Shown here in pieces: positions 46,299-54,500 of a stretch of 60,885 nt of DNA; positions within the stretch are counted from its first letter, which is position 1; every line of letters begins with the position of its first letter. Where the stretch lies: positions 1 to 60,885 of the IMG/VR virus record IMGVR_UViG_3300030419_000057; one strand, written 5' to 3'. A model generated the notes under the pieces. The model saw only the letters and a list, made by a program, of their open reading frames with translations. It did no database searches and was not told the DNA's origin. A program made the translations under genes and the position numbers. The DNA comes from a virus.

Positions 46299-47258
46299 AT
46301 GTTGGGAAAATTAAGTTCTAAATTAAGTCAGAAGATAGTAAAACCTAAAGTACGAAAGAAAAAACCAAATACAGCAGCAGATGAAGCACGTAAAAGTGAA
46401 GGAAGAAATATAGCTGATCTAACTCAACCTGCTGGAGGAAGTGCAGGACGTACTATAGATCAGGCTGATGATGGTGGTATACGTAGTAGTCAAAAGGCTG
46501 CGAAAGCTGCCTCTGGTTTTGATAAAGCTATAAAAAAGACAGAAAAAGAACTAGCTAAACAAAAAGAACTACTAAAAAAATTACAAGAAAATTTAAAAGC
46601 CTTTGGCTCAGTAAAGAATAAACCATTAAGACAAAAAATAAAAAACTTAAAGGAATCTATTGCATTAAACCAATCAAAACTTACTGGTAAAAAAGGTATG
46701 GTAACTAGAGGTGGTCCTAAAGTTAATAAACGTAAAACAGGAGGTCAAGTCGTGAAAAAAGCTGGTGGTGGTCAGATGAGCCGTGTAGGATTATCTCCTG
46801 CTGAAGAGAAACGATCAGGTACAATGTCTGAAAAGAAACGTGCTCAAAATATGCAGTATGGGGGTAAAGTTAAAAAGTATGATAAGGGTGGTAAAATAAA
46901 AGTAGCTGCTGTGCCAGATTGGATGAAAGGACTTAGTGAAGATGAAATTTCAGAAATATTAGGAGGTCCAACTAGACAGCCAGATGGTACAAAACGGCAT
47001 ACAGAACTTAAAAAGAAAAAGAAAAAGAAAGTACCTGTTAAAATGGCAAAGACTGGAGGTCAACTTAAAAAGTATGGTCATGGTGGTAAAGTAGATCATA
47101 ATACTTCTCGTATGAATAGACTTGAAGAACTTGGTAGACTGGATGCTGAACACGCTGATACCTCTAAAGGTAGGCGTAATCTACGTGCAGAGAAGAAACG
47201 TGTTGTAGCAGAAATTAAAGATGGAAATAAATTTGTTGCTCACTTTTATGATTCGTAA
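46299..47258 (+). CDS. Lysine-rich protein with repeated GG-KKY motifs (319 aa)
   Basis: Very basic, with coiled-coil (KKTEKELAKQKELLKKLQEN) and three related motifs: KTGGQVVKKAGGGQM, YGGKVKKYDKGGKI and TGGQLKKYGHGGKV. The C-terminus is an ordered helix (RNLRAEKKRVVAEIKDGNK). A clear AAGGAG lies before the ATG. Probably a DNA-binding or capsid-lumen protein; the family is unknown. Confidence 0.62.
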   Translation: MLGKLSSKLSQKIVKPKVRKKKPNTAADEARKSEGRNIADLTQPAGGSAGRTIDQADDGGIRSSQKAAKAASGFDKAIKKTEKELAKQKELLKKLQENLKAFGSVKNKPLRQKIKNLKESIALNQSKLTGKKGMVTRGGPKVNKRKTGGQVVKKAGGGQMSRVGLSPAEEKRSGTMSEKKRAQNMQYGGKVKKYDKGGKIKVAAVPDWMKGLSEDEISEILGGPTRQPDGTKRHTELKKKKKKKVPVKMAKTGGQLKKYGHGGKVDHNTSRMNRLEELGRLDAEHADTSKGRRNLRAEKKRVVAEIKDGNKFVAHFYDS

Positions 47259-47329
47259 TGATTGACATTATCGTTAGTGCATATCTTGTAAAGTATATAG
47301 ATATTGTAACTATGGGATTTATTTGTTAG
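47258..47329 (+). CDS. Possible 23-residue hydrophobic peptide
   Basis: MIDIIVSAYLVKYIDIVTMG followed by FIC and TAG. It starts in the previous TAA (TAATG) and its TAG is followed directly by the ATG of the next gene in the same frame. Coupling on both sides supports translation, but the length gives little independent evidence. Confidence 0.4.
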   Translation: MIDIIVSAYLVKYIDIVTMGFIC

Positions 47330-47467
47330 ATGCCTTTTAAATCTAAAAAACAACAAGACTTCTTAAAAATACACCATCCTGAGATTTACAGGAAGTGGAA
47401 AAAGAAGTATGGTACTAAGATTAAAAAGGCAACGAAAAAGAAGAAGACTACTAAGAAGAAGAAATAA
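47330..47467 (+). CDS. 45-residue lysine-rich protein
   Basis: MPFKSKKQQDFLKIHHPEIY then RKWKKKYGTKIKKATKKKKT. The first half (FKSKKQQDFLKIHHPEIYRKW) resembles a short motif of many small phage virion-region proteins; the rest is nearly pure Lys/Thr. The stop overlaps the next start (TAATG). A nucleic-acid-binding role is inferred from charge. Confidence 0.62.
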   Translation: MPFKSKKQQDFLKIHHPEIYRKWKKKYGTKIKKATKKKKTTKKKK

Positions 47468-47853
47468 TGGCAGAGATTAGTGATCAAACTTCTGTGGCTA
47501 TGCCCATACGTAATCTTTTAGCCATTATTTCTAGTGTGGTTGTAGGAGCATGGGCGTATTTTGGGGTAGTAGAAAGACTAAATAAAATTGAAACTAAGAT
47601 GCAGCTTATGGAAGCTGATCTTACAAAGAACAATGAGTTTAGAATTAAAACTCCTCAAAGCCCTACGGATAAAGAACAGTATATGTTAATAGAGCATATA
47701 GCAGGACAAGTAGAGAAAATTCAACAACAAATAGAATCAATGGCTCATAACAAAGTTAATATTAGTAGACTACAAAAAGATGTTGAAAAAACTATAAATA
47801 ATATAGAAGAGTTAAAAGATGGACAAAGAAATTTAAAGTATAATGGAAAATAA
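47467..47853 (+). CDS. Membrane-anchored coiled-coil protein, spanin-like candidate
   Basis: This is a 128-residue protein with one membrane helix (about residues 15-34, LLAIISSVVVGAWAYFG) followed by coiled-coil segments (VERLNKIETKMQLMEADL; VEKIQQQIESMAH; INNIEELKDGQ). N-in/C-out topology plus long coiled coil is the design of an inner-membrane spanin subunit. A lipoprotein gene two positions downstream could be the outer subunit. It could instead be a tail or head membrane factor. Confidence 0.58.
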   Translation: MAEISDQTSVAMPIRNLLAIISSVVVGAWAYFGVVERLNKIETKMQLMEADLTKNNEFRIKTPQSPTDKEQYMLIEHIAGQVEKIQQQIESMAHNKVNISRLQKDVEKTINNIEELKDGQRNLKYNGK

Positions 47854-47855
47854 TA

Positions 47856-48083
47856 ATGGAGTTATTTGTTGGATTTATTTTACACTTATATAATAGTGTG
47901 ACAGGACAGTTACTAGAGTTTACACCTAGAGATAGTTTATCGGAATGTCTTAAAGTTAAACGGGTAATTGAACGGAGTGATCCACCAAAAGAAAATCCAC
48001 GTTGGGTATGTAAAAAAGGAAAGTTAAAGTTAAAGAAGATGGGGGATGGAAAATATCATCCAGTAGAAATTATAGAGGATTAG
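47856..48083 (+). CDS. Small protein with N-terminal hydrophobic segment (75 aa)
   Basis: MELFVGFILHLYNSVTGQLL is a short hydrophobic start, followed by a basic region with two cysteines (SECLKV, WVCKKG) that could pair in the periplasm. It lies between the coiled-coil membrane protein and the lipoprotein, two bases from each. The function is unknown. Confidence 0.58.
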   Translation: MELFVGFILHLYNSVTGQLLEFTPRDSLSECLKVKRVIERSDPPKENPRWVCKKGKLKLKKMGDGKYHPVEIIED

Positions 48084-48085
48084 TT

Positions 48086-48511
48086 ATGAAAATATTAGGA
48101 ATACTATTAAGTATGTTTATACTAATAGGATGTAAAACAACAGACCCCGTAGTAGTTAAACCAAAAGTAGAAAAGAGTCAAGAGAAAAAAGAAGAAATTG
48201 TAATAGGTATTATGACAGTATCCTGTATTGAATTAAGTGCTATACAAGATTTATCTAATGGAGATAGAAACTCTATGGTAGATGTGCAACTTAGATTGCA
48301 ACAGCATATGGCAGCAGGTAAATGTGGTATTCATAAACCTAGAATAAGAGTACCTCTTGAAACTTTAGTTGATGAATACGTAGATTTTATGGGAATAGAA
48401 ACTCAAATATGGAAAGTAAAAAATTTAAATTTATGGACCTTAATTGCTAAAGGTACAGTAGAATATAAAAAATCACCCAAACAAGACGAGACACTTAATA
48501 TAGCTATATAA
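48086..48511 (+). CDS. Lipoprotein (141 aa), candidate outer-membrane spanin or exclusion factor
   Basis: The signal sequence MKILGILLSMFILIGC ends in a lipobox (LIGC) with Cys16 as the acylation site. The mature part starts with a Pro/Lys/Val linker and has two further cysteines, then a helical region and acidic end. It could be an o-spanin partner of the protein at 47467, or coat the host surface to block superinfection. Neither is proven. Confidence 0.68.
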   Translation: MKILGILLSMFILIGCKTTDPVVVKPKVEKSQEKKEEIVIGIMTVSCIELSAIQDLSNGDRNSMVDVQLRLQQHMAAGKCGIHKPRIRVPLETLVDEYVDFMGIETQIWKVKNLNLWTLIAKGTVEYKKSPKQDETLNIAI

Positions 48512-48531
48512 ACTTAAATAAAAGGAATAAC

Positions 48532-49206
48532 ATGGCACTCTCAGGTACATACACATTTGACTTAGATATTGATGCTGTTATTCAGGAGGCCACTGAAATG
48601 ATTGGTGGTGGGGAAATCCTGGGACATGAACCTGCATCGGCACGTAGGTCACTTAATTTACTACTAGCAGACTGGCAGAATCAAGGAATACTCTTATGGT
48701 CTACAGATGTAAGTACGATTACTGTAGAAGTAAGTACAACTACGTATGACCTGAGTAGTGCTACTATTGATGTTATGGAAGCTGTCCTTAACAGGGATAA
48801 TACTGATCTCCAGATGACACGTATATCCTTTGAAGAATATTTAAAAATACCAACTAAGGGACAGACAGGTAGACCATCACAGTATACAGTTAAACGTAAT
48901 CAAAGTTATCCTACTATGTATGTGTGGCCTTTACCAGAAAATAGTACAGATGTTATTAAAGTAGAACGTATAGGATTTCTTCAAGATATAAATAAATCTG
49001 CTGGTCAGAATGCAGATATACCTCGTAGATTTTTACCATGTTTAACTACAGGACTAGCATACTATATGTCAATGAAAAGACCTGGAGTAGATGCTAATAG
49101 AATAGCAATGTTAAAAACAGTATATGGTGAACAATTTAAAAATGCTATGGAAGAGGATAAGGAGAGAGCAAGTTTGTATTTTAAACCTAAGTTAGGTTAT
49201 GTATAA
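48532..49206 (+). CDS. Head-to-tail adaptor / tail accessory protein (P22 gp4-like), copy 2
   Basis: This 224-residue protein has IDAVIQEATEMIGGGEILGH, SARRSLNLLLADWQNQGILL, STTTYDLSSATIDVMEAVLN and PTMYVWPLPENSTDVIKVER. This helix-plus-beta arrangement is characteristic of the P22 gp4-like packaged-DNA stabilisation family. It would seal the portal after packaging together with the stabilisation protein at 58765. Confidence 0.75.
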   Translation: MALSGTYTFDLDIDAVIQEATEMIGGGEILGHEPASARRSLNLLLADWQNQGILLWSTDVSTITVEVSTTTYDLSSATIDVMEAVLNRDNTDLQMTRISFEEYLKIPTKGQTGRPSQYTVKRNQSYPTMYVWPLPENSTDVIKVERIGFLQDINKSAGQNADIPRRFLPCLTTGLAYYMSMKRPGVDANRIAMLKTVYGEQFKNAMEEDKERASLYFKPKLGYV

Positions 49207-49484
49207 TGGCTAATAATAAAAATGCTTTAGCTATTTGTGATACCTGTGGATTTAGATATCCTCATAGGGTAATGAGATTAAATAGTTATGGTATGCTTGT
49301 ATGTCCTACAGATTGGGATGGTGCATTTAACTTAGTTAATAATCCTCAAAATAAATCTCCTGATGTACGTGACGATGAAAACATTCGTAATCCCAGACCA
49401 GATGTAAACTTAGTTTTTGATACTGCTTGGAATACGAATATAAATCAATGGCAAGTTGAACAAAGACGGTGGGATTCAATATGA
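49206..49484 (+). CDS. Zinc-ribbon-like virion-region protein (92 aa)
   Basis: ALAICDTCGFRYPHRVMRLN and GMLVCPTDWDGAF provide a CxxC and a further Cys/Asp-His set suited to zinc binding. The second half is polar (NPQNKSPDVRDDEN). It follows the adaptor by TAATG and overlaps the fibre gene by ATGA. Similar small proteins occur in marine phages; the role is unknown. Confidence 0.65.
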   Translation: MANNKNALAICDTCGFRYPHRVMRLNSYGMLVCPTDWDGAFNLVNNPQNKSPDVRDDENIRNPRPDVNLVFDTAWNTNINQWQVEQRRWDSI

Positions 49485-51502
49485 GCACAAAATTAACAGG
49501 TAAACAAATATCCAATACATATAACCAATTACTAAAGGTTAATGTATCTACCAATACAGGAATTACTTCTGACTTACAAACTATTCAGTCAGGAGATGCT
49601 ACTAATAGTGCCTTACAACTCTCACAAGGAGTAGTTAATATTAATGGCACATTTGCTTTAAATGGCGCAGAATTAACAGCTAATGCGTCTGCTTTAAATG
49701 CTATAACAGACTTATCTGGAGTTACTGGTATAGTAGCTATGGATAGTGGAACAGCAGCAGGTAGAACTTTAACAGCTGGTGCTGGTATTACAATTAGTAA
49801 TGGTAATGGTGTAGCTTCTAATCCTACTATTGCAGTTAGTCTTGCAGGTATTCATGTATCTACTTCTTCTGGACATTTTACTGGTAATGTTACTGCTGCT
49901 GGTTTTTATGGTCCTCTTATAGGAAATGTTACAGGAGATATTGATGGGGCTACAGGAGCTTTTAGTGATACAGTTAGTGCAACCAATGTTCATTCTGTTA
50001 GTATTAATAGCACTCGTTTAGTAGCTGATACAGGAAGTTTCACAACTAAAGTATCTGGTGTTGCAGCAGAGTTTAGTGGTAATGTTTCTGTAGGAGCTTC
50101 TATTTATGCTGCTGGTGGAGTATATACAGGTACAGTTAGTGCAGCATATTTTGTAGGAGATGGATCAGGATTAACTAATGTTCCTTCAGCAGAAGGTGGA
50201 ACTGTAAAGACTTTAGTAAGTGGTCCTGGTATGGCCTTTACTGTCGGAGGTTCTGCTGCTACAACTATTGCTGTAAGTGGTGTAATAGGTCTAGCTGCTA
50301 ATCAGACCTTTGGCACTGTATCCCTGGGAACGGTAGCTGTTACTACTGGATTATCAGTTCCTTCTGGTAGTGCAGCTACTTTTGGTGTGCCTATATCTGG
50401 AACATCAGCAGTATTTTCAGGAGATGTTTCAGCAGATAATGTTTATGCTGCTACACAGATGTATGTAGGAGGTGTGGCTGTTCCTGATGGGGCTGCTATA
50501 ACATCTATTAACAATGTAACTACATCTATTAATACTGTAATAACATCTATTAATAATGCTACAACATCAATTAATACCGTACTAGCAGCAACATCCTCTG
50601 CATTAGCAACTAGTATAGGAAATAGTAATACAAATATAACAACGAATACTAATGCTATAACATCTATTAATAATGTAACTACGTCTATTAATACTGTGTT
50701 AGCTAATGTATCTGCACTAACTACTGTTAATGCAGCAGCTATAACATCTATTAATACAGTTATTGCCAATACTTCTTCAGCTTTAGCCACAAGTATAGGT
50801 AATAGTAACACTAATATAACTACAAATACTAATGCTATAACATCTATTAATAATGTAACTACATCTATTAATACAGTTTTAGCTGCAACTTCTGCTGCTT
50901 TAGCTACAAGTATTGCTAATGTTTCTGCTGCAATGGCTACGAGTATAAGTAATAGTAACACTAATATAACTACAAATACTAATGCAATTACATCTATTAA
51001 CAATGTAACTACTTCTATTAATACTGTATTAGCTGCTACATCATCAGCTTTAGCTACTAGTATTGGTAATCATTTACCTCTAGCAGGGGGAACACTGACA
51101 GGGATAGTATCAGGTACAGATATTTATGTAAGTGCTATTGCTATTGGTGTAAATACTTTACTAGGTAAAGACTTACATATTGAAGCAGCAGCCGTAGCAG
51201 ATATAGTAAGTTTAACTGATGGTACTAATATTTCTGTAGATTTTAATGCAGGACAAAACTTTCATCTAACTTTAGCAGGTAATAGAACATTAGATAATCC
51301 TACTAACTGTGTTCCAGGTCAGGTAGGAAGTATATTTATTTCACAAGATGGGACAAAAACACTAGCTTATGGAACTTCATGGGAATTTATAGGGGGTACT
51401 ACTCCTAATCTAACAACAGGTTCAGCAGCAATAGATCGTTTAGATTATATAGTTCGTACCTCAACAGCAGTTCAGTCTATTTTATCACAAGGATATAGTT
51501 AA
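49481..51502 (+). CDS. Tail fibre with repeated coiled-coil (673 aa)
   Basis: The ATG at 49481 overlaps the previous stop (ATGA). The protein is Thr/Ser/Ala/Asn-rich. Residues about 90-330 are beta-rich (GNVTAAGFYGPLIGNVTGDI). Residues about 340-535 are built of repeated TSINNVTTSINTVLAATS and SIGNSNTNITTNTNAI units with heptad spacing, a trimeric shaft. The C-terminal 110 residues form a module (FNAGQNFHLTLAGNRTLDNP, GQVGSIFISQDG) that recurs at the end of the 377-residue fibre at 57628. Confidence 0.8.
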   Translation: MSTKLTGKQISNTYNQLLKVNVSTNTGITSDLQTIQSGDATNSALQLSQGVVNINGTFALNGAELTANASALNAITDLSGVTGIVAMDSGTAAGRTLTAGAGITISNGNGVASNPTIAVSLAGIHVSTSSGHFTGNVTAAGFYGPLIGNVTGDIDGATGAFSDTVSATNVHSVSINSTRLVADTGSFTTKVSGVAAEFSGNVSVGASIYAAGGVYTGTVSAAYFVGDGSGLTNVPSAEGGTVKTLVSGPGMAFTVGGSAATTIAVSGVIGLAANQTFGTVSLGTVAVTTGLSVPSGSAATFGVPISGTSAVFSGDVSADNVYAATQMYVGGVAVPDGAAITSINNVTTSINTVITSINNATTSINTVLAATSSALATSIGNSNTNITTNTNAITSINNVTTSINTVLANVSALTTVNAAAITSINTVIANTSSALATSIGNSNTNITTNTNAITSINNVTTSINTVLAATSAALATSIANVSAAMATSISNSNTNITTNTNAITSINNVTTSINTVLAATSSALATSIGNHLPLAGGTLTGIVSGTDIYVSAIAIGVNTLLGKDLHIEAAAVADIVSLTDGTNISVDFNAGQNFHLTLAGNRTLDNPTNCVPGQVGSIFISQDGTKTLAYGTSWEFIGGTTPNLTTGSAAIDRLDYIVRTSTAVQSILSQGYS

Positions 51503-54500
51503 TGGTATTTAGTAATAATCTTTTAATGGGTGCAGCAGCAGCAGCTAGTGGTGGGGGAGATGTAGTTTATGTTCCTAAAGGATCAATCTGGTTTGATAGA
51601 GGAAACTCTTATTTAACACGAACTCCTGGTAGTGCTGGAAACAGAAAAACATTCTCTTTATCGTGCTGGATAAAATATTCTACACTAAGTGCCGACCAAG
51701 TTATATGGGATGCTGCTCCTTCTGGTGATGGTAATGAAGATATGTTCCTTATAAGGAGTGACAATGTTCCAGAGTGGATGGGGGCAGGATATGATTATGC
51801 TAAAGCAACAAGAGTTCTGCGTGATCCTACTGCTTGGTATCATATATTAATAGTAATAGATTCAACTAATGTTGTTGCGAGTCAAAGAGCTTTAATGTGG
51901 ATAAATGGTGAGCTTATAACTAATACTGCTGGTAATACAATTACTTTGAATGCTGACGCAACGTATTGGAACAATACTAATCTACATTCTATTGGTAATA
52001 GACAACATCCAAGCGTAGGAGCTAGTAGTAGATATGGAGGATATTTATCTGAAGCTATTAGTTTAGATGGTTATGCAGCCACTCCTTCAGATTTTGGGCA
52101 ATATAATTCAAAGGGAGTATGGGTTCCTATAGACCCCACTGATCTTGTTACAGCAAATAAAGGATCGCTTGGTTTCTGGTTAGACTTTGCTGATTCTTCT
52201 GACTTAGGTAATGATGTTAGTGGAAACAATAATGATTGGGCCTTGACAGGTTTAAGCTCTACTAATGCTTCAGCGGATCGTTGTTCAGATGAAGCTGGAG
52301 ATACTGGAAATTTTGCAACATTTAATTCAGCCTATAGAGAAGGAAGTGGTTATAATGTACCGTTATCTAATGGTAATTTGACCTATGCTAACAGTGGGTT
52401 TGGAGCAGTATCGTCAGCAATAGGAACTATTGGTGTTTCTAGTGGAAAATTTTATTGGGAAGTATCATGGAGTGCAGCATCTCCATATTTAAGTAGTCGT
52501 GTAGGAATAGCTCAAGTAGATGACAGGGCTGCAAATCCTGATGGAGGTTCTTCTCAATATTTAGGAAGAACTGCTGGATCGTGGTCTTTTGCAGCTTGGG
52601 CATCAGGAGCAAATGCTGGCAAAAAAGAAACTAATGCATCATTTTCTAGTTATTACGACACAACTGTAGCTTTAACAGATAAAGTAGGCGTTGCGTTTGA
52701 TGCTGATAATGGAGCTATTTGGATATCAGTTAATGGAAGTTGGGTTGATGGAAGTGGTGGAGGACAGAGTAGTGCTACTGTATTAGCTTCTATTGAAACA
52801 TATGCCAATACTTACGTTATGTTTGATGGACTAACATCTGGGCCATATGTTCCTGTATGTACATGGGATGGAAGTGATGGAACAGGTGCAATAAATTTTG
52901 GTCAAACAGCTTTTACCTATACTCCTCCATCAGGATTTAAAAAATTAAATACTTCTAATATGTCTGAACCAGCAGTAAGTAAATCATCAGATAACTTTCT
53001 ACCTATTATTTATGAAGGCAACGGCACAGGACAACGTGTAGGAAACTTCATACCGTTTACAGATAGTTATGCAGTTAATTATTCTGCTAGGTTTGATGAA
53101 GGCGATCCAGATTACTTATCTAGAACTTTTAGGGGGGCTGGTTCAGGAACAGGAAAAACATGGACATATTCTGTTTGGGTAAAAAGAGGTGATCTATCCG
53201 CTGCTTATGGTGCTACATTATTTGGATGTAGTACAGGTGGAAGTAACGGGAATATTAAATTTGATGGTCCATCTGGAACAGTAGATAATGGGTTGGCCTT
53301 ATGGGTTGATAATGGCACTTACTATTTTAGAACTAATCAAAAAGTTACTACAAGCCAGAGTTGGGTAAATATTGTTATAGCAGTTGATACTTCTCAAGGT
53401 AGTGCAACCAATAGAGTTAAAATATATATTAATGGTAGTGAAGTAACTAGCTGGCAAGAATATGATACTCTTCCACTAAACCATGACACTTCATTTGGAC
53501 AAGCAAACGAACATTTTATTGGTTATAATATACCTAATGCTGGACAGCCTTATGATGGTTATATGGCAGAAGCTTGTTTTGTTGATGGTTATGCTTTATC
53601 TGCATCTGTATTTGGGCAAACTGATACATCTACAAATAGATGGATTCCAAAAGAAGTCACAACAGCTACACTAAATTCTGCTGGTGGTGGAAGTAGTGGT
53701 TGGGGAAATAATGGATTTTATTTTCCATTTCCACAAAAAACAGCATATGGACTAGATACAAGTCAGGGAGCTTCTGCTGCTTTAGATGCTCAAACATTAT
53801 TCTTAGCGAGTTTTGATGGCTCTGATGCAGCAACAAGTGCTACTGATGCTAGTAATTTTTCTCATACCATTACATTTGCAGGTAATGCTCAATTAGATAC
53901 AGCTATTAAAAAGTTTGGAACTGCTGCTTTATTGCTAGATGGTAGTGGTGATTATGTATCAATGGCCTCTTTTCCTGCATTAGGGTCTAATGCTTTTTGT
54001 ATTGAAGGATGGGCGTATTTAACTGATGGATCAGGAACTCAATTAGCATTTATAGGAAACCGTGATGGTGGTGCTGATGATGATAGTTGGCTAATTAATA
54101 TTGGTGGAACAGCAAAAAGAATGTCTGTAAGAACTGATAATACTGAAGTGATGTCATCTGATACAGATATTACTCTTAATACATGGACCCATATAGCTTA
54201 TACATGGGATGGAACTACTAATAGATTATTTCAAGCAGGAGCATTAGTTGCTTCTTCAACTAGTTTTAGTCCTAATTATTCAGATACTAATACATTATAT
54301 ATTGGACATGATGGAAGAGGAACAACTAATGATTGGCCTGGGTCTATTGATGAAGTTAGAGTTGTAAAAGGATCGGCTGTTTATACATCAACCTTTACTC
54401 CTCCAGCTTCAGCTTATTCTGCACCTGCTGCTGGAAATATGTTTATTCCTTTTAGTATGGATCAAACTTATGGCTCTAATCAGATGTATGATACACCTAC

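Noticed and set aside
50443-51003. 186-codon - strand frame rich in Val/Leu/Ala opposite the fibre repeats
   Set aside because: It is the antisense reading of a Thr/Ser/Asn repeat region; no ribosome binding site and no leftward genes nearby.
50500-51060. Regular DNA repeats that could be taken for a CRISPR-like or iteron array
   Set aside because: The repeats are in frame, imperfect and encode heptad-like SINNVTTSINTVL units of a fibre; there are no unique spacers of fixed length.
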